Shown: positions 1 through 6,940, numbered from the stretch's first letter. The stretch: 42,945 nt of DNA from CAYQUV01 sp964421005 (GCA_964421005.1 CAYQUV010000003.1:1-42945); one strand, 5' to 3'. Translations and numbers: made by a program. The notes: a model not told the origin generated them from the letters alone.

Positions 1-15
1 TTTTAAAATAAAAAT

Positions 16-347
16 GTGGATTCTTTAGTTAAAAACATTCTAAAGATTAAGACGACTGACCATTTACAAATTCAGTGGCAGATAAGAAAGATTCTTCGGG
101 ATTTAGGTTTTGAGGCCAAAACCGAGAAAAAACTTTTGTTTGGAGATGAGAAGAAAGGAAAAATTGATATCTATGGAAAGAAAGACAACTACACGGTTGG
201 CATAGAAGTTGACCATTCGGTGATAAGGAAAAAACAATTGAAAAACTTAATGCTCTCAATCTGAGTTTAACTATTTTTCTTTTAAAGGTCAGAAAGATAA
301 ATTATAAAGAGATTTATTCAAGGGCAAGGTCAATTAGGGTCAAATAA
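16..347 (+). pseudogene. Frameshifted nuclease-like (PD-(D/E)XK-type) small protein
   Basis: The first frame opens with GTG at 16; the ATG at 14 leads straight to a stop and an in-frame stop lies upstream. It reads about 73 sensible residues and then drifts to a stop at 262. After the six-A run at 229-234 the neighbouring frame continues with EKLNALNLSLTIFLLK and a basic tail, ending at TAA 345-347. One extra A would join the halves into a protein of about 110 aa. Residues KIDIYG (D51) followed by GIEVD (E64) look like the D and E strands of a restriction-endonuclease fold, though the expected E-x-K reads E-x-D. I infer a small nuclease-like protein of unknown role, either truly broken or hit by a homopolymer sequencing error. 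No promoter is visible because the gene begins at the window edge. Confidence 0.55.
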
Positions 348-507
348 TTACTTATTCATTTAACCAGAAAGAGGGTTAATAGATTAGGACCATACTTCTT
401 CCAAAATCGCCGGTTTCAGGGATCTCAAAAAGAGCCAAAAAGAGTATTTAGAAGGGTCGGAAGATAGATAAAATAAAGAAATCTATGAGTTTTGGAAACC
501 GGAAAAA
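348..507 (+). other. Intergenic stretch with eroded glycosylase 5' end
   Basis: No start codon or promoter is evident here. Codons 472-507, in frame with the following gene and after a TAA at 469-471, read NKEIYEFWKPEK, which looks like a natural lead-in to the glycosylase domain. Further upstream, coding-like pieces appear in different frames interrupted by stops. The stretch is best read as the decayed N-terminal part of the downstream glycosylase gene. Confidence 0.4.
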
Positions 508-939
508 ATGGCCAGAGTGCCAGAGAAAGAATTAAGGAATTTGAAGGTAGGATACCGAGCTAAACTATTTATTAAACTTTCTAAATCATTCGTTAAAGAG
601 AAAATTAACGAGAATGAATTGAGAGAATTGCCGGTAGAGGAAGCCAAGAAAAGATTAATTAAATTATACGGCGTGGGCCCGGAAACTGCCCGTATTCTAT
701 TAGTTGAAGCCCTGCATCATTACGATATTTTTGAGCACGTCGCTCCTTGGCAGCAGAAAATTTATTCAAGATTATTATTTAATAAAAAACTCGTTCCGGC
801 CCAAAAAATAATCAAATACATTAAAAACAGGTGGGGAGAGTGGGCCAACTTGGCTGCCAGCTATATTTGGGACGACATTTTCTGGCAGAGAAAACAAGGT
901 AAAAAGATAGCTTGGTTGGAAAAAGAAATTAGATTATGA
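508..939 (+). CDS. HhH-GPD DNA glycosylase, N-terminally truncated and possibly inactive
   Basis: The 143-aa product matches the C-terminal half of a helix-hairpin-helix DNA glycosylase of the OGG1/AlkA superfamily, which excises damaged bases. LKVGYRAK (12-19) is typical of the segment before the hairpin, LYGVGPETA (53-61) is the hairpin, and the WGEWANLAASYIWDDIFW stretch is the C-terminal helix region. Family members are usually over 200 aa, so the N-terminal half is missing and homology continues upstream of the ATG to a stop. The catalytic Asp expected shortly after the hairpin appears to be replaced: the local sequence is YDIFEHVAPW, with Glu76 at the likely position. It overlaps the next gene by ATGA (936-939), implying coupling. 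I infer a decaying gene that may still be translated; a specialised short form is the alternative. Confidence 0.6.
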   Translation: MARVPEKELRNLKVGYRAKLFIKLSKSFVKEKINENELRELPVEEAKKRLIKLYGVGPETARILLVEALHHYDIFEHVAPWQQKIYSRLLFNKKLVPAQKIIKYIKNRWGEWANLAASYIWDDIFWQRKQGKKIAWLEKEIRL

Positions 940-1715
940 CTAAACTAATTAAGGTAAAAGCAAAAGAGATTTTCACCAAGACCAAACTGCCAGAATCTGA
1001 CTGGGCAATTAATCAATATGTCGGTTGCCAGCACGCCTGCCTTTATTGTTACGCCAAATTCATATCTCGGTGGCGGCCGGATGGCTACGACAAGTGGGGA
1101 AACTGGGTGGAGGCTAAAATAAACGCCCCGGAATTGGTAAAAGGAAGATATGTTAAAGGATGGGTATATATGAGTTCTATTTCTGATCCGTATCAGCCCG
1201 TTGAAAAGAAGTTGAAGTTAACCCGAAAAATCTTAGAGAATTTAGACAAAAGAACAAAACTTTCTGTTCAAACAAAATCCGATTTAGTTTTAAGAGATTT
1301 AGATTTATTTAAAAAGTTTAAAAGCATTGAGGTAGGATTAACAATTAATAGTTTTAGCGGAAAAAGAAAGCAGGTTTTTGAACCATTTTCATCTCCGAAT
1401 GATAGAAGAATTAAAACCCTAAAAACCATTAAAGAAAACGGAATAGAAACCTATAGTTTTGTCAGCCCAATCATTCCCGGCCTAATAGATTTAAAAGATA
1501 TAATTAGAAAAACTAAAAAATTTACCGATTCTTACTGGTTTGAGTTTATTAATATCAGAGGAGCTGGCAGGGAATTCATGGAAGAGTTAAAAAGGAAATT
1601 TCCCCAAAGTTACAAGGTTTTGACAGACAAAAAGAAGTTTTTAGAATTTATTAAAGAATCTAAAAAGACTATTTCTTCAGAAGACATAAAAATTCAAAGA
1701 ATTGTAATTCATTAA
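936..1715 (+). CDS. Radical SAM protein of the spore photoproduct lyase-like (SplB) family
   Basis: This 259-aa protein has the radical SAM signature C31-x3-C35-x2-C38 in the context YVGCQHACLYCYAKF, typical of the SPL-like group found in many archaea and bacteria (COG1533 type). The YMSSISDPYQPVEKK segment is also characteristic of that group. True spore photoproduct lyase repairs a UV thymine lesion, but most SPL-like members have no proven substrate and the role here is unknown. The start ATG overlaps the stop of the upstream DNA glycosylase remnant. That pairing hints at nucleic-acid repair or modification, though it is only context. Length is normal for the family and no cysteine is missing. 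The C-terminus is Lys-rich, without an extra cluster motif. Confidence 0.8.
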   Translation: MTKLIKVKAKEIFTKTKLPESDWAINQYVGCQHACLYCYAKFISRWRPDGYDKWGNWVEAKINAPELVKGRYVKGWVYMSSISDPYQPVEKKLKLTRKILENLDKRTKLSVQTKSDLVLRDLDLFKKFKSIEVGLTINSFSGKRKQVFEPFSSPNDRRIKTLKTIKENGIETYSFVSPIIPGLIDLKDIIRKTKKFTDSYWFEFINIRGAGREFMEELKRKFPQSYKVLTDKKKFLEFIKESKKTISSEDIKIQRIVIH

Positions 1716-1975
1716 TTGCCTACGAAAAATCTTTTGAAAGAAAACAAAATACTCTTGGCGGTTGTTATCAGAGATTTGATTGCCAAAGGAGCAATTTATT
1801 TTTCTGGAGAAGAATAGAAACATCTTGTTGGGGAAAAAGAACTCGATGTAAATCAGAAAGAGAAATTTGGAAAAGAGGAACTTTAGAGAAATCAAAAATT
1901 AAGCTGAGGTTGAGAAAAAATTAACAAACCAATTGATTTTAACCAAAGTGTTTATACAAAAGAAGGTAAGAAAAA
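1716..1975 (+). other. 260-nt intergenic region with possible decayed small ORFs
   Basis: A TTG at 1716, directly after the previous stop, opens a 33-codon frame containing KNLLKENKILLAVVIRDLIA and ending at TAG. The same frame continues after that stop with about 20 further hydrophilic codons. A second frame reads 60-plus codons rich in Arg and Trp. None has a convincing ribosome site. I read this as gene remnants rather than expressed genes. Confidence 0.25.
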
Positions 1976-2194
1976 ATGCTGATTAAAATTAAGGTTTTTC
2001 CAAATTCAAAAAGAGAAGAAGTAATCAAAAAATCTGAAGATAGTTTTGAGGTAAAGGTTAAAGAAAAGCCAGAAAAAGGCAAGGCTAATAGGGAAGTAGT
2101 GAGAGTTCTTAGCTCTTATTTTAAAATTCCTGAATCAAAAATAAGATTGATAAAAGGTTTTAAAGAAAGAAACAAAATTTTTGAGATAAAATGA
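1976..2194 (+). CDS. DUF167 (YggU-like) family protein
   Basis: The 72-aa product matches the DUF167/COG1872 family in full. It has an N-terminal strand LIKIKVFPNSKRE, the conserved VKVKEKPEKGKANREVV loop, the helix leading to IPESKIRLIKGFKERNK, and a closing strand. Solved members have a small alpha/beta fold, but no biochemical function is established. The start is ATG, preceded by the purine-rich AAGAAGGTAAG at 1961-1971, which may act as the ribosome site. It has no operon partner: the upstream gap is 260 nt and the next gene is on the other strand. Length is normal and nothing is missing. Confidence 0.85.
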   Translation: MLIKIKVFPNSKREEVIKKSEDSFEVKVKEKPEKGKANREVVRVLSSYFKIPESKIRLIKGFKERNKIFEIK

Positions 2195-2273
2195 CTGGTC
2201 AATTTTAGACAAAGTATTTAAAAGAGAATTATGTGCAACAAGAATCAAATAATTTATCTTTCGCCCTCAACGC

Positions 2274-2813
2274 TTAAGATTTAAATTCAGAACTCAAAAT
2301 AGAATATATTAAATAATCCATCCATTTGCCTCTTTTTAAAATAGCTTTCCTCATCCTTCCTTCATATTTAAAACCTGATTTCTCAATCAATTTTGCAGAA
2401 GCAATGTTTGGATGCATTACTTTTGCATAGATTCTAACAAGTTTTAATTTCTTAAAGCCGAAATTAAGAATAAGTTTAATTGCTTTTTTCATAATTCCTC
2501 TGCCCCAGTATTTTTTACCAAGCCAATATCCAATTTCAGCATTTTTATTATCATAATCAATATTCATTAAACCTATCATTCCAATAATCTCTTTATTCTC
2601 TTTAAATTCTATTCCTAATTCAAAAGATTTTTTCTTTCTCATTTTTTGATGAGTCATCTTTATGAAATCTTCAGCATTTTTTAATCTATAAGGATAGGGA
2701 AGCGTCGTATATCTTGCAATCTCAAAATCTTTCGCATTTTGGTAAATAGATGAAGCGTCTGATTTCTTCAACTTTCTAAGATTAATTTGTTTTCCTTCTA
2801 TTTTGAATTCCAT
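2274..2813 (-). CDS. GNAT-family N-acetyltransferase (RimJ/RimL-like)
   Basis: This 179-aa protein follows the Acetyltransf_3 pattern. It opens with KQINLRKLKKSDASSIYQ, has the central strand IGMIGLMNI, and then the acetyl-CoA-binding segment around IGYWLGKKYWGRGIMKKA, which carries the R/Q-x-x-G-x-G/A-type loop. The last part, HPNIASAKLIEKSGFKYEG, is the usual Asn-Ser helix and beta-bulge. Members acetylate ribosomal protein N-termini or small amines; the substrate here cannot be read. It lies downstream of efp on the same strand, 209 nt away with no terminator visible, so it could be cotranscribed. No Shine-Dalgarno sequence is apparent before the ATG. Confidence 0.85.
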   Translation of the reverse strand: MEFKIEGKQINLRKLKKSDASSIYQNAKDFEIARYTTLPYPYRLKNAEDFIKMTHQKMRKKKSFELGIEFKENKEIIGMIGLMNIDYDNKNAEIGYWLGKKYWGRGIMKKAIKLILNFGFKKLKLVRIYAKVMHPNIASAKLIEKSGFKYEGRMRKAILKRGKWMDYLIYSILSSEFKS

Positions 2814-3022
2814 ACTTAATTTAAGATATAGTTGATAAATAAAATTTTCGATTTAAGACGTGATGTTCGAATTGCGTATAACATTGGAATTATCAGAAGT
2901 TCTGCCGAAAGCAGAATAAAGAACAGACAGAATTTCGTTACTTCTTTACTGCAACGTAAACAAAATCTGCGTGCGGTCTTCCTGATTTGTATGCCCCTTT
3001 TGTGATAAAGGGCTAATAACTT
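2814..3022 (-). other. Intergenic region with an orphan 24-codon C-terminal fragment and a small hairpin
   Basis: On the minus strand, directly downstream of efp, one frame reads PFITKGAYKSGRPHADFVYV and ends at TAA within a few codons. It looks coding but has a stop immediately upstream and no start codon, so it is probably the tail of a lost gene. A perfect 6-bp stem (TTCTGC 2900-2905, GCAGAA 2911-2916) lies further on but lacks a T tract. No tRNA is seen. Confidence 0.3.
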
Positions 3023-3586
3023 TCACTCAACCCTTCTCACATACTGGTTTGTTTCAGTGTTAATTTCAATAATATCGCCCTCTTTGATAAAAAGAGGGGC
3101 ATTTATTTTAGCTCCGGTTTCCAGAGTTACCTGCTTGGTGCCCGCCTCCGCTCTGTTGCCTCTTATACCGGGAGGCGCCTCTTCAACCCTGAGTTGAACC
3201 TTAATTGGCAGAGAAATTTTAATTAATTTATCTTTAAATATTACTCCTTCTACTGTTTCTCCCGGTTTTAAAAATTGAACAGAAGAGCCAACTTGCTCTT
3301 GAGATAAATCAAATCTCTTACTGGGGTCTTCTTTTTTGGAAAAAACATATTTTCCCCGGTGAGAATAAATAAATTTCAGGTTTATTTTTTTTAAATCGGC
3401 TTCTTCAAAAGTATCCGAGGGATGAAAAGTTTTGGAAATTAAAGTGCCGGTAATTAAATTTTTAAGTACAACGCGTAAAACAGAATGGCCTCTTCCCTTG
3501 AAAGAAGGAGCAGCCTCTGTGATTTCAAACGGTTCTCCGTTTAAAACGATTTTTACCCCTTTTTTGATTTCATTGTAAGATAGCAT
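3023..3586 (-). CDS. efp: Translation elongation factor P
   Basis: EF-P relieves ribosome stalling at polyproline stretches by entering the E site. The 187-aa product aligns along the whole family: KOW-like N-terminal domain, central OB domain, and the C-terminal OB domain with TGAKINAPLFIKEGDIIEI and the end motif YVRRVE. In an ungapped alignment by eye with the E. coli protein from GEP onward, the loop-tip residue that is Lys34 there falls on Arg32 here (SFKGRGHS). An Arg tip is the type modified by EarP rhamnosylation in some bacteria; no earP or epmA homologue is in the window. The start ATG follows an AT-rich stretch without a clear ribosome site. The gene is divergent from the plus-strand glycosyltransferase, with a 145-nt gap. 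Confidence 0.95.
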   Translation of the reverse strand: MLSYNEIKKGVKIVLNGEPFEITEAAPSFKGRGHSVLRVVLKNLITGTLISKTFHPSDTFEEADLKKINLKFIYSHRGKYVFSKKEDPSKRFDLSQEQVGSSVQFLKPGETVEGVIFKDKLIKISLPIKVQLRVEEAPPGIRGNRAEAGTKQVTLETGAKINAPLFIKEGDIIEINTETNQYVRRVE

Positions 3587-3648
3587 ATTTTTATATTTTT
3601 AATTGATTATTATAACCATTAGACGCTTTTCAATCAAGTTTCAAAAAA

Positions 3649-3677
3649 TTGACATTTTTTGGAAATTATTTTAAAAT
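3649..3677 (+). promoter_or_regulatory. Consensus sigma-70 promoter for the 3732 glycosyltransferase
   Basis: TTGACA at 3649-3654, a 17-nt spacer, and TAAAAT at 3672-3677 form a near-perfect promoter. The predicted transcript start near 3684 gives a leader of about 48 nt ending in the strong ribosome site GGAGGT at 3719-3724, 7 nt before the GTG start codon. Confidence 0.75.
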
Positions 3678-3731
3678 AAAGCGACGAACCTTAAAAAATA
3701 AAGAAAAGAGCAAAAAAAGGAGGTAAATAAA

Positions 3732-4910
3732 GTGACTGTTTTTTTGGATATTTTGGAGAATTTTTTGTTGGTTCTTCTGGGAATTTATTTTCTCCGGATT
3801 GTCGGAAGTTTCATCGTAACATGGTATTACTTTTTCCGGCATAAAACTTTCTCTCCTTCAATAAGATACACTCCCGATGTTTCTGTTATCAAACCGGTTA
3901 AGGGAATTGACGATTTGGCTCAAGAAAACTTCCGAAGTTTCTGTGAGCAAGATTACTCGGGGAAGTACGAAATTGTCTTCTGTGTTGAGAGTGAAAGCGA
4001 TCCTTCTTTACCGCTGATTAAAAAAATCATTGAGGAATACCCGGAGAAAGATATTCGCCTGGTTTTCAGCGATTCGGAGAACAATCAGTCGTTCGGTAAG
4101 ATTAAAAATATGATTACTGGATTTTATGAAAGCAAATACGGGGTAATCATCTTCAGCGATTCCGATGTTTATGCTCCGAAGACATTCATAGAAAATACCG
4201 TCAAATGCCTTGTCAATCCGAAAACTGGGCTCGGGTTTCAAATTCCCGCTTATCAGGGAGCCAAGGATTGGATAGCGGCAATGTTCAATCTGACAGTGAA
4301 CGAAACATTTATCAACTTGACTCCTTTGTATTTATTTGGATTATGCAAAAACGGGGCTATAGGAACCACAATGGTAGTCAGACGGAGAATGATAGAGGAA
4401 ATCGGAGGGCTTTTTCAGTTCGGCAATTTGGTAACCGATGATATTCCTCTGGCTAGGGCAATTTATGACAAAGGATACAATATTTACTTGCTCAAACAAC
4501 CGGCACCCATTTTCCATCTCCATGACAATTTCAGGAATTGGTGGCTGCATCTTAAACGATGGCTGGTAATTATCCGCCATTATATGCCCTGGACTATCAT
4601 TTCGTCATTTCTTGCTGACACTCCCTTTTTTGTCAGTATTTTATATCTGGCGATATTATTGTTGCGCGATAAAAACATTTACCCGGGAGTTCTGTTAACT
4701 TGTATGGTTCTGGCAGTTCGTTTTCTTTCAACAGCCCTGATTAATCTTAAATTCGTTGGAGATAAAAATTTATGGCGGTTTATCTGGGTAATTCCCATAA
4801 TAGACCTGCTGAGAGTGCCATTGTTGCTGCATGTTTGCGGTTCAAATAAAATTGTTTGGCGGGGAAGAAAAATGCGCGTCAATCGAGACTGTTCTGTTTC
4901 TTTTCTTTGA
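3732..4910 (+). CDS. Membrane GT2/GT21-type glycosyltransferase (ceramide glucosyltransferase/HpnI-like)
   Basis: The 392-aa protein begins with a membrane helix (about residues 8-35), followed by a GT-A catalytic domain. VSVIKPVKGID is the first conserved Asp region, VIIFSDSDVY is the DxD-type metal site, and VTDDIPLARAI carries the third Asp. WWLHLKRWLVIIR fits the Q/R-x-x-R-W product-binding motif with His in the first place, and several C-terminal membrane helices follow. This order is that of GT21 ceramide glucosyltransferases and the bacterial HpnI-like group, which transfer sugars to lipids at the membrane. No hopanoid or sphingolipid genes are nearby, so the acceptor is unknown. The GTG start is set by GGAGGT. 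A strong promoter, strong ribosome site and terminator make it monocistronic, and its composition looks less AT-rich than its neighbours, so acquisition by transfer is possible. Confidence 0.85.
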   Translation: MTVFLDILENFLLVLLGIYFLRIVGSFIVTWYYFFRHKTFSPSIRYTPDVSVIKPVKGIDDLAQENFRSFCEQDYSGKYEIVFCVESESDPSLPLIKKIIEEYPEKDIRLVFSDSENNQSFGKIKNMITGFYESKYGVIIFSDSDVYAPKTFIENTVKCLVNPKTGLGFQIPAYQGAKDWIAAMFNLTVNETFINLTPLYLFGLCKNGAIGTTMVVRRRMIEEIGGLFQFGNLVTDDIPLARAIYDKGYNIYLLKQPAPIFHLHDNFRNWWLHLKRWLVIIRHYMPWTIISSFLADTPFFVSILYLAILLLRDKNIYPGVLLTCMVLAVRFLSTALINLKFVGDKNLWRFIWVIPIIDLLRVPLLLHVCGSNKIVWRGRKMRVNRDCSVSFL

Positions 4911-4932
4911 ATCATCTTAAATTTTGAAAATC

Positions 4933-4963
4933 AAAACACCCTTTAAAAGCAAAGGGTGTTTTT
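4933..4963 (+). terminator. Intrinsic terminator after the glycosyltransferase, possibly bidirectional
   Basis: A perfect 12-bp stem (AAAACACCCTTT 4933-4944 with AAAGGGTGTTTT 4951-4962), a 6-nt loop and a T run to 4963 end the plus-strand gene. Read on the other strand the stem also ends in Ts, so it may terminate the minus-strand gene that ends at 5024. Confidence 0.9.
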
Positions 4964-5023
4964 AAAAAAGTTTCTGGAAGATATTTTAAACGGTGTTTTT
5001 AAAACAGGATAAATAGTGAATTA

Positions 5024-5695
5024 CTACTTCACTATGCGCCATTCAATATCCGATTCTTTACCGGCAAACTCCAGCCACTCTCCGGTATCGTCAATAACAT
5101 ACCACTTTTTGTGAGTTTGGGACCAGACCATCGGTTTATTGTCAAAAAACGGTTTCTTGACAACTTCTTTTGGTTTTAATCTATCCAATTCCAGCCATTT
5201 TTTAAAAACGGTTTCAATAGTATAATCCAAATCTCTTGATTTTGCCCATTGAGCAACAATATCAATCGCTTTTTTCGCTTTTTCTATTCCTCCCGCCAAT
5301 TCCAAAAGTTGTTTTGCCGGCCTTGTGTAACGGGAATAAATTATTCTTCTTTTTTTGGCGTCTTTTTTAAGTTGCTCCAAACTCAATCCTTTTGTTTTGA
5401 AATAGTGAGTAACAATCTGGCGAATTGCTGTTTCGTTTTTAAGTTCTTCGTGATATTTAATTTTTCCTTTTTTCAAATACTCTTCAATCTTTTTGGCAAT
5501 GCTTTTCCCCACGCCTTCAATTTTCTCCAATCCTTTTAAGCCATCTTTTTTGTAAATTTCGGAAACATCTTTTTTTAAACTTTCCAGGGCTCTGGCCGCT
5601 TTCCGGTAGGCCTTTGGTTTAAAATCTATTCCTTTTATATTAAGATACTCTTCTATTTCGTATAATATTTTGGCGATTTTTTGGTTCTTGTCCAT
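5024..5695 (-). CDS. Free-standing PolX-type 8-kDa lyase/helix-hairpin-helix domain protein
   Basis: Residues 1-85 of this 223-aa protein match the N-terminal lyase domain of family X DNA polymerases. FKPKAYRKAARALESL is the first part and IEGVGKSIAKKIEEYLKKGK (59-78) the hairpin. By ungapped alignment with DNA polymerase beta (GVGTKIAEKIDEF), Lys69 falls on the Schiff-base Lys72 of the 5'-deoxyribose-phosphate lyase. No polymerase or PHP domain follows. The middle has a second helical DNA-binding-like segment, and the tail is a Trp-rich small domain (KPMVWSQTHKKWYVIDDTGE) of unknown role. It starts 13 nt after the AMMECR1 gene, so the two are cotranscribed. I infer a DNA-binding, perhaps base-excision-repair, protein. 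Activity is not shown. Confidence 0.75.
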   Translation of the reverse strand: MDKNQKIAKILYEIEEYLNIKGIDFKPKAYRKAARALESLKKDVSEIYKKDGLKGLEKIEGVGKSIAKKIEEYLKKGKIKYHEELKNETAIRQIVTHYFKTKGLSLEQLKKDAKKRRIIYSRYTRPAKQLLELAGGIEKAKKAIDIVAQWAKSRDLDYTIETVFKKWLELDRLKPKEVVKKPFFDNKPMVWSQTHKKWYVIDDTGEWLEFAGKESDIEWRIVK

Positions 5696-5708
5696 ATTTT
5701 TCTAATTA

Positions 5709-6362
5709 TCAATCATATTTTTCCACTTTAAATCTATAAATTATTAGGTTCTCTTTCAAGGGGTCAATACCTCCTTTCTGGCAGGCAACTGAAATCTGTT
5801 TTTCAATTGTATCAATTCCTTCCAAATCAGGCAGAAGAAGGGCTGATTTTGGCACAAAATGGCCGTTAAAAACAACATCTGTGCCATTTGCTGCCCCTTC
5901 AGAGCGAGCTTCGCCCTCTGGGCGGGGATAATTTACGATTGGGTTTGTTTTTACAATTATACCGTAGATTTTAGGATCAAGTTCCTTTTTAATATCTTTT
6001 ACAAGTTCAGGGGCGCCAAGAATATAAACGGTGTAGGTAAGAGAGGGAAGTTCTTCCTTTTGAATCTGACCGAAACGGTAATCCTCGGTGGCTGCGGCTA
6101 TGGCATTGTGAATTATCTCTTGAGCAATGTTCTCTTTAGTTGGCAAATAAGTGCCGATACAACCTCTTAAGCTTTTTTCTTTCAAAATTCTTTCTCCAAG
6201 GTTTTCTTTTTCTGCCAGATTTTCTTTTTTCTCAATAGTGACAAAAGTGCCTGCTTTTTTCTTTAGCATTTCTTCCGGCAGACCGGAAGGAACTTTTATA
6301 ATCTCTCCCTTTTTAATGTAGGTTTCAACCGCTTTTTTTGCCAATTCCGTATAAGAAGACAT
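5709..6362 (-). CDS. AMMECR1-domain protein (AmmeMemoRadiSam system)
   Basis: The 217-aa protein has the family hallmark LRGCIGT at 65-71, followed by the helical NIAQEIIHNAIAAATEDYRF segment and the LTYTVYILGAPELV strand. AMMECR1 proteins occur in all domains with no settled function. In prokaryotes they are often encoded beside MEMO-like and radical SAM proteins, as here. An unusual in-frame insertion rich in Glu, Ala, Gly and Arg (NYPRPEGEARSEGAANGTDV) is encoded by a GC-rich palindrome at 5894-5927. The gene is 28 nt downstream of the 119-aa unknown and 13 nt upstream of the PolX-type protein, forming one operon. No clear Shine-Dalgarno precedes the ATG. Confidence 0.9.
   Translation of the reverse strand: MSSYTELAKKAVETYIKKGEIIKVPSGLPEEMLKKKAGTFVTIEKKENLAEKENLGERILKEKSLRGCIGTYLPTKENIAQEIIHNAIAAATEDYRFGQIQKEELPSLTYTVYILGAPELVKDIKKELDPKIYGIIVKTNPIVNYPRPEGEARSEGAANGTDVVFNGHFVPKSALLLPDLEGIDTIEKQISVACQKGGIDPLKENLIIYRFKVEKYD
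5894..5927. repeat. GC-rich palindrome inserted in frame in the AMMECR1 gene
   Basis: Complementary segments nest around a GCT centre: CCCC 5894-5897 with GGGG 5924-5927, CAGAG 5900-5904 with CTCTG 5916-5920, and CGA 5905-5907 with TCG 5911-5913. It is much richer in GC than its surroundings and adds residues the family does not need. It resembles in design the palindromic elements inserted into Rickettsia genes. Confidence 0.55.
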
Positions 6363-6390
6363 ATCATTTTTATCTCAAAAAGAAGATATA

Positions 6391-6750
6391 TTATTTCGAG
6401 ATTGAGAAAAATTTTTTAATCCTTTCTGCCTCTTTTTCTACAACTTCACCTTCGTATTCTCCACTGTGAGCAGGAACTCCTTTGTAAATCGGTTTTTTCT
6501 GGTCAAGATGCAAATTAAAAAATATTTCCGAAGTTCTTTTATTCTCCCGAAGATAAATATGAAATCTTGGATAAAGAAGTTCGCCGATAGGACGGACAAA
6601 AGCCATCTCTACGATTTCTTTTTTTCCGGCTTCTTTATTTCCGGTTTCTTTATCGTCGGTTTCTCTTTTCCGCCCCCAGAAATGATAACCAAGTTCTCTC
6701 ATTAAAGTTGAAGTATTTTCTCCGGATGTATTTTTAAGAGAAAACTTCAT
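6391..6750 (-). CDS. Conserved-looking 119-aa protein of unknown function with a pentapeptide repeat
   Basis: I do not recognise a named family. The N-terminus (MRELGYHFWGRK) and the C-terminal two thirds (FVRPIGELLYPRFHIYLREN, then strands ending PAHSGEYEGEVVEKEAERIK) look like a compact soluble alpha/beta domain with no membrane segment. Between them lies a charged linker built of five-residue units, KETDD, KETGN and KEAGK, encoded by 15-bp tandem repeats at 6615-6659. It is the first gene of a minus-strand operon with the AMMECR1 and PolX-type genes and has its own promoter at 6760-6788. The TATAAT ends only 9 nt before the ATG and no Shine-Dalgarno is present. A role linked to the AMMECR1/MEMO/radical SAM set is guessed from position alone. 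Confidence 0.75.
   Translation of the reverse strand: MKFSLKNTSGENTSTLMRELGYHFWGRKRETDDKETGNKEAGKKEIVEMAFVRPIGELLYPRFHIYLRENKRTSEIFFNLHLDQKKPIYKGVPAHSGEYEGEVVEKEAERIKKFFSISK
6615..6670. repeat. 15-bp in-frame tandem repeat
   Basis: Three units of the pattern TTTCTTTATTTCCGG occupy 6615-6629, 6630-6644 and 6645-6659, with a partial fourth. They encode the KETxx linker of the 119-aa protein. Confidence 0.8.
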
Positions 6751-6759
6751 ATCTTTTTA

Positions 6760-6788
6760 ATTATAATTTAAACAAGGCACAGAAACAA
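6760..6788 (-). promoter_or_regulatory. Promoter for the 119-aa/AMMECR1/PolX-type operon
   Basis: On the minus strand, TTGTTT (6788-6783), a 17-nt spacer and a perfect TATAAT (6765-6760) precede the ATG at 6750 by 9 nt. The predicted leader is about three nucleotides, which leaves no room for a ribosome site. Confidence 0.65.
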
Positions 6789-6940
6789 ATTATTATTTTT
6801 ATTATTCAAAGTTACCGTTGCAAGTTAAGAAAATTGCCGAGAAAAAGAATAAATTTTAGAAATAAGAAGAACCATTAAAAGCCAGAAAAAGCATTAGGGG
6901 GAAGCAACAAAGTATTTGCCAATATGTTTTCGTCTAATAT

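Noticed and set aside
2864..2885. GTTCGAATT near 2868 as a tRNA T-loop.
   Set aside because: No matching acceptor, D or anticodon arms are found around it.
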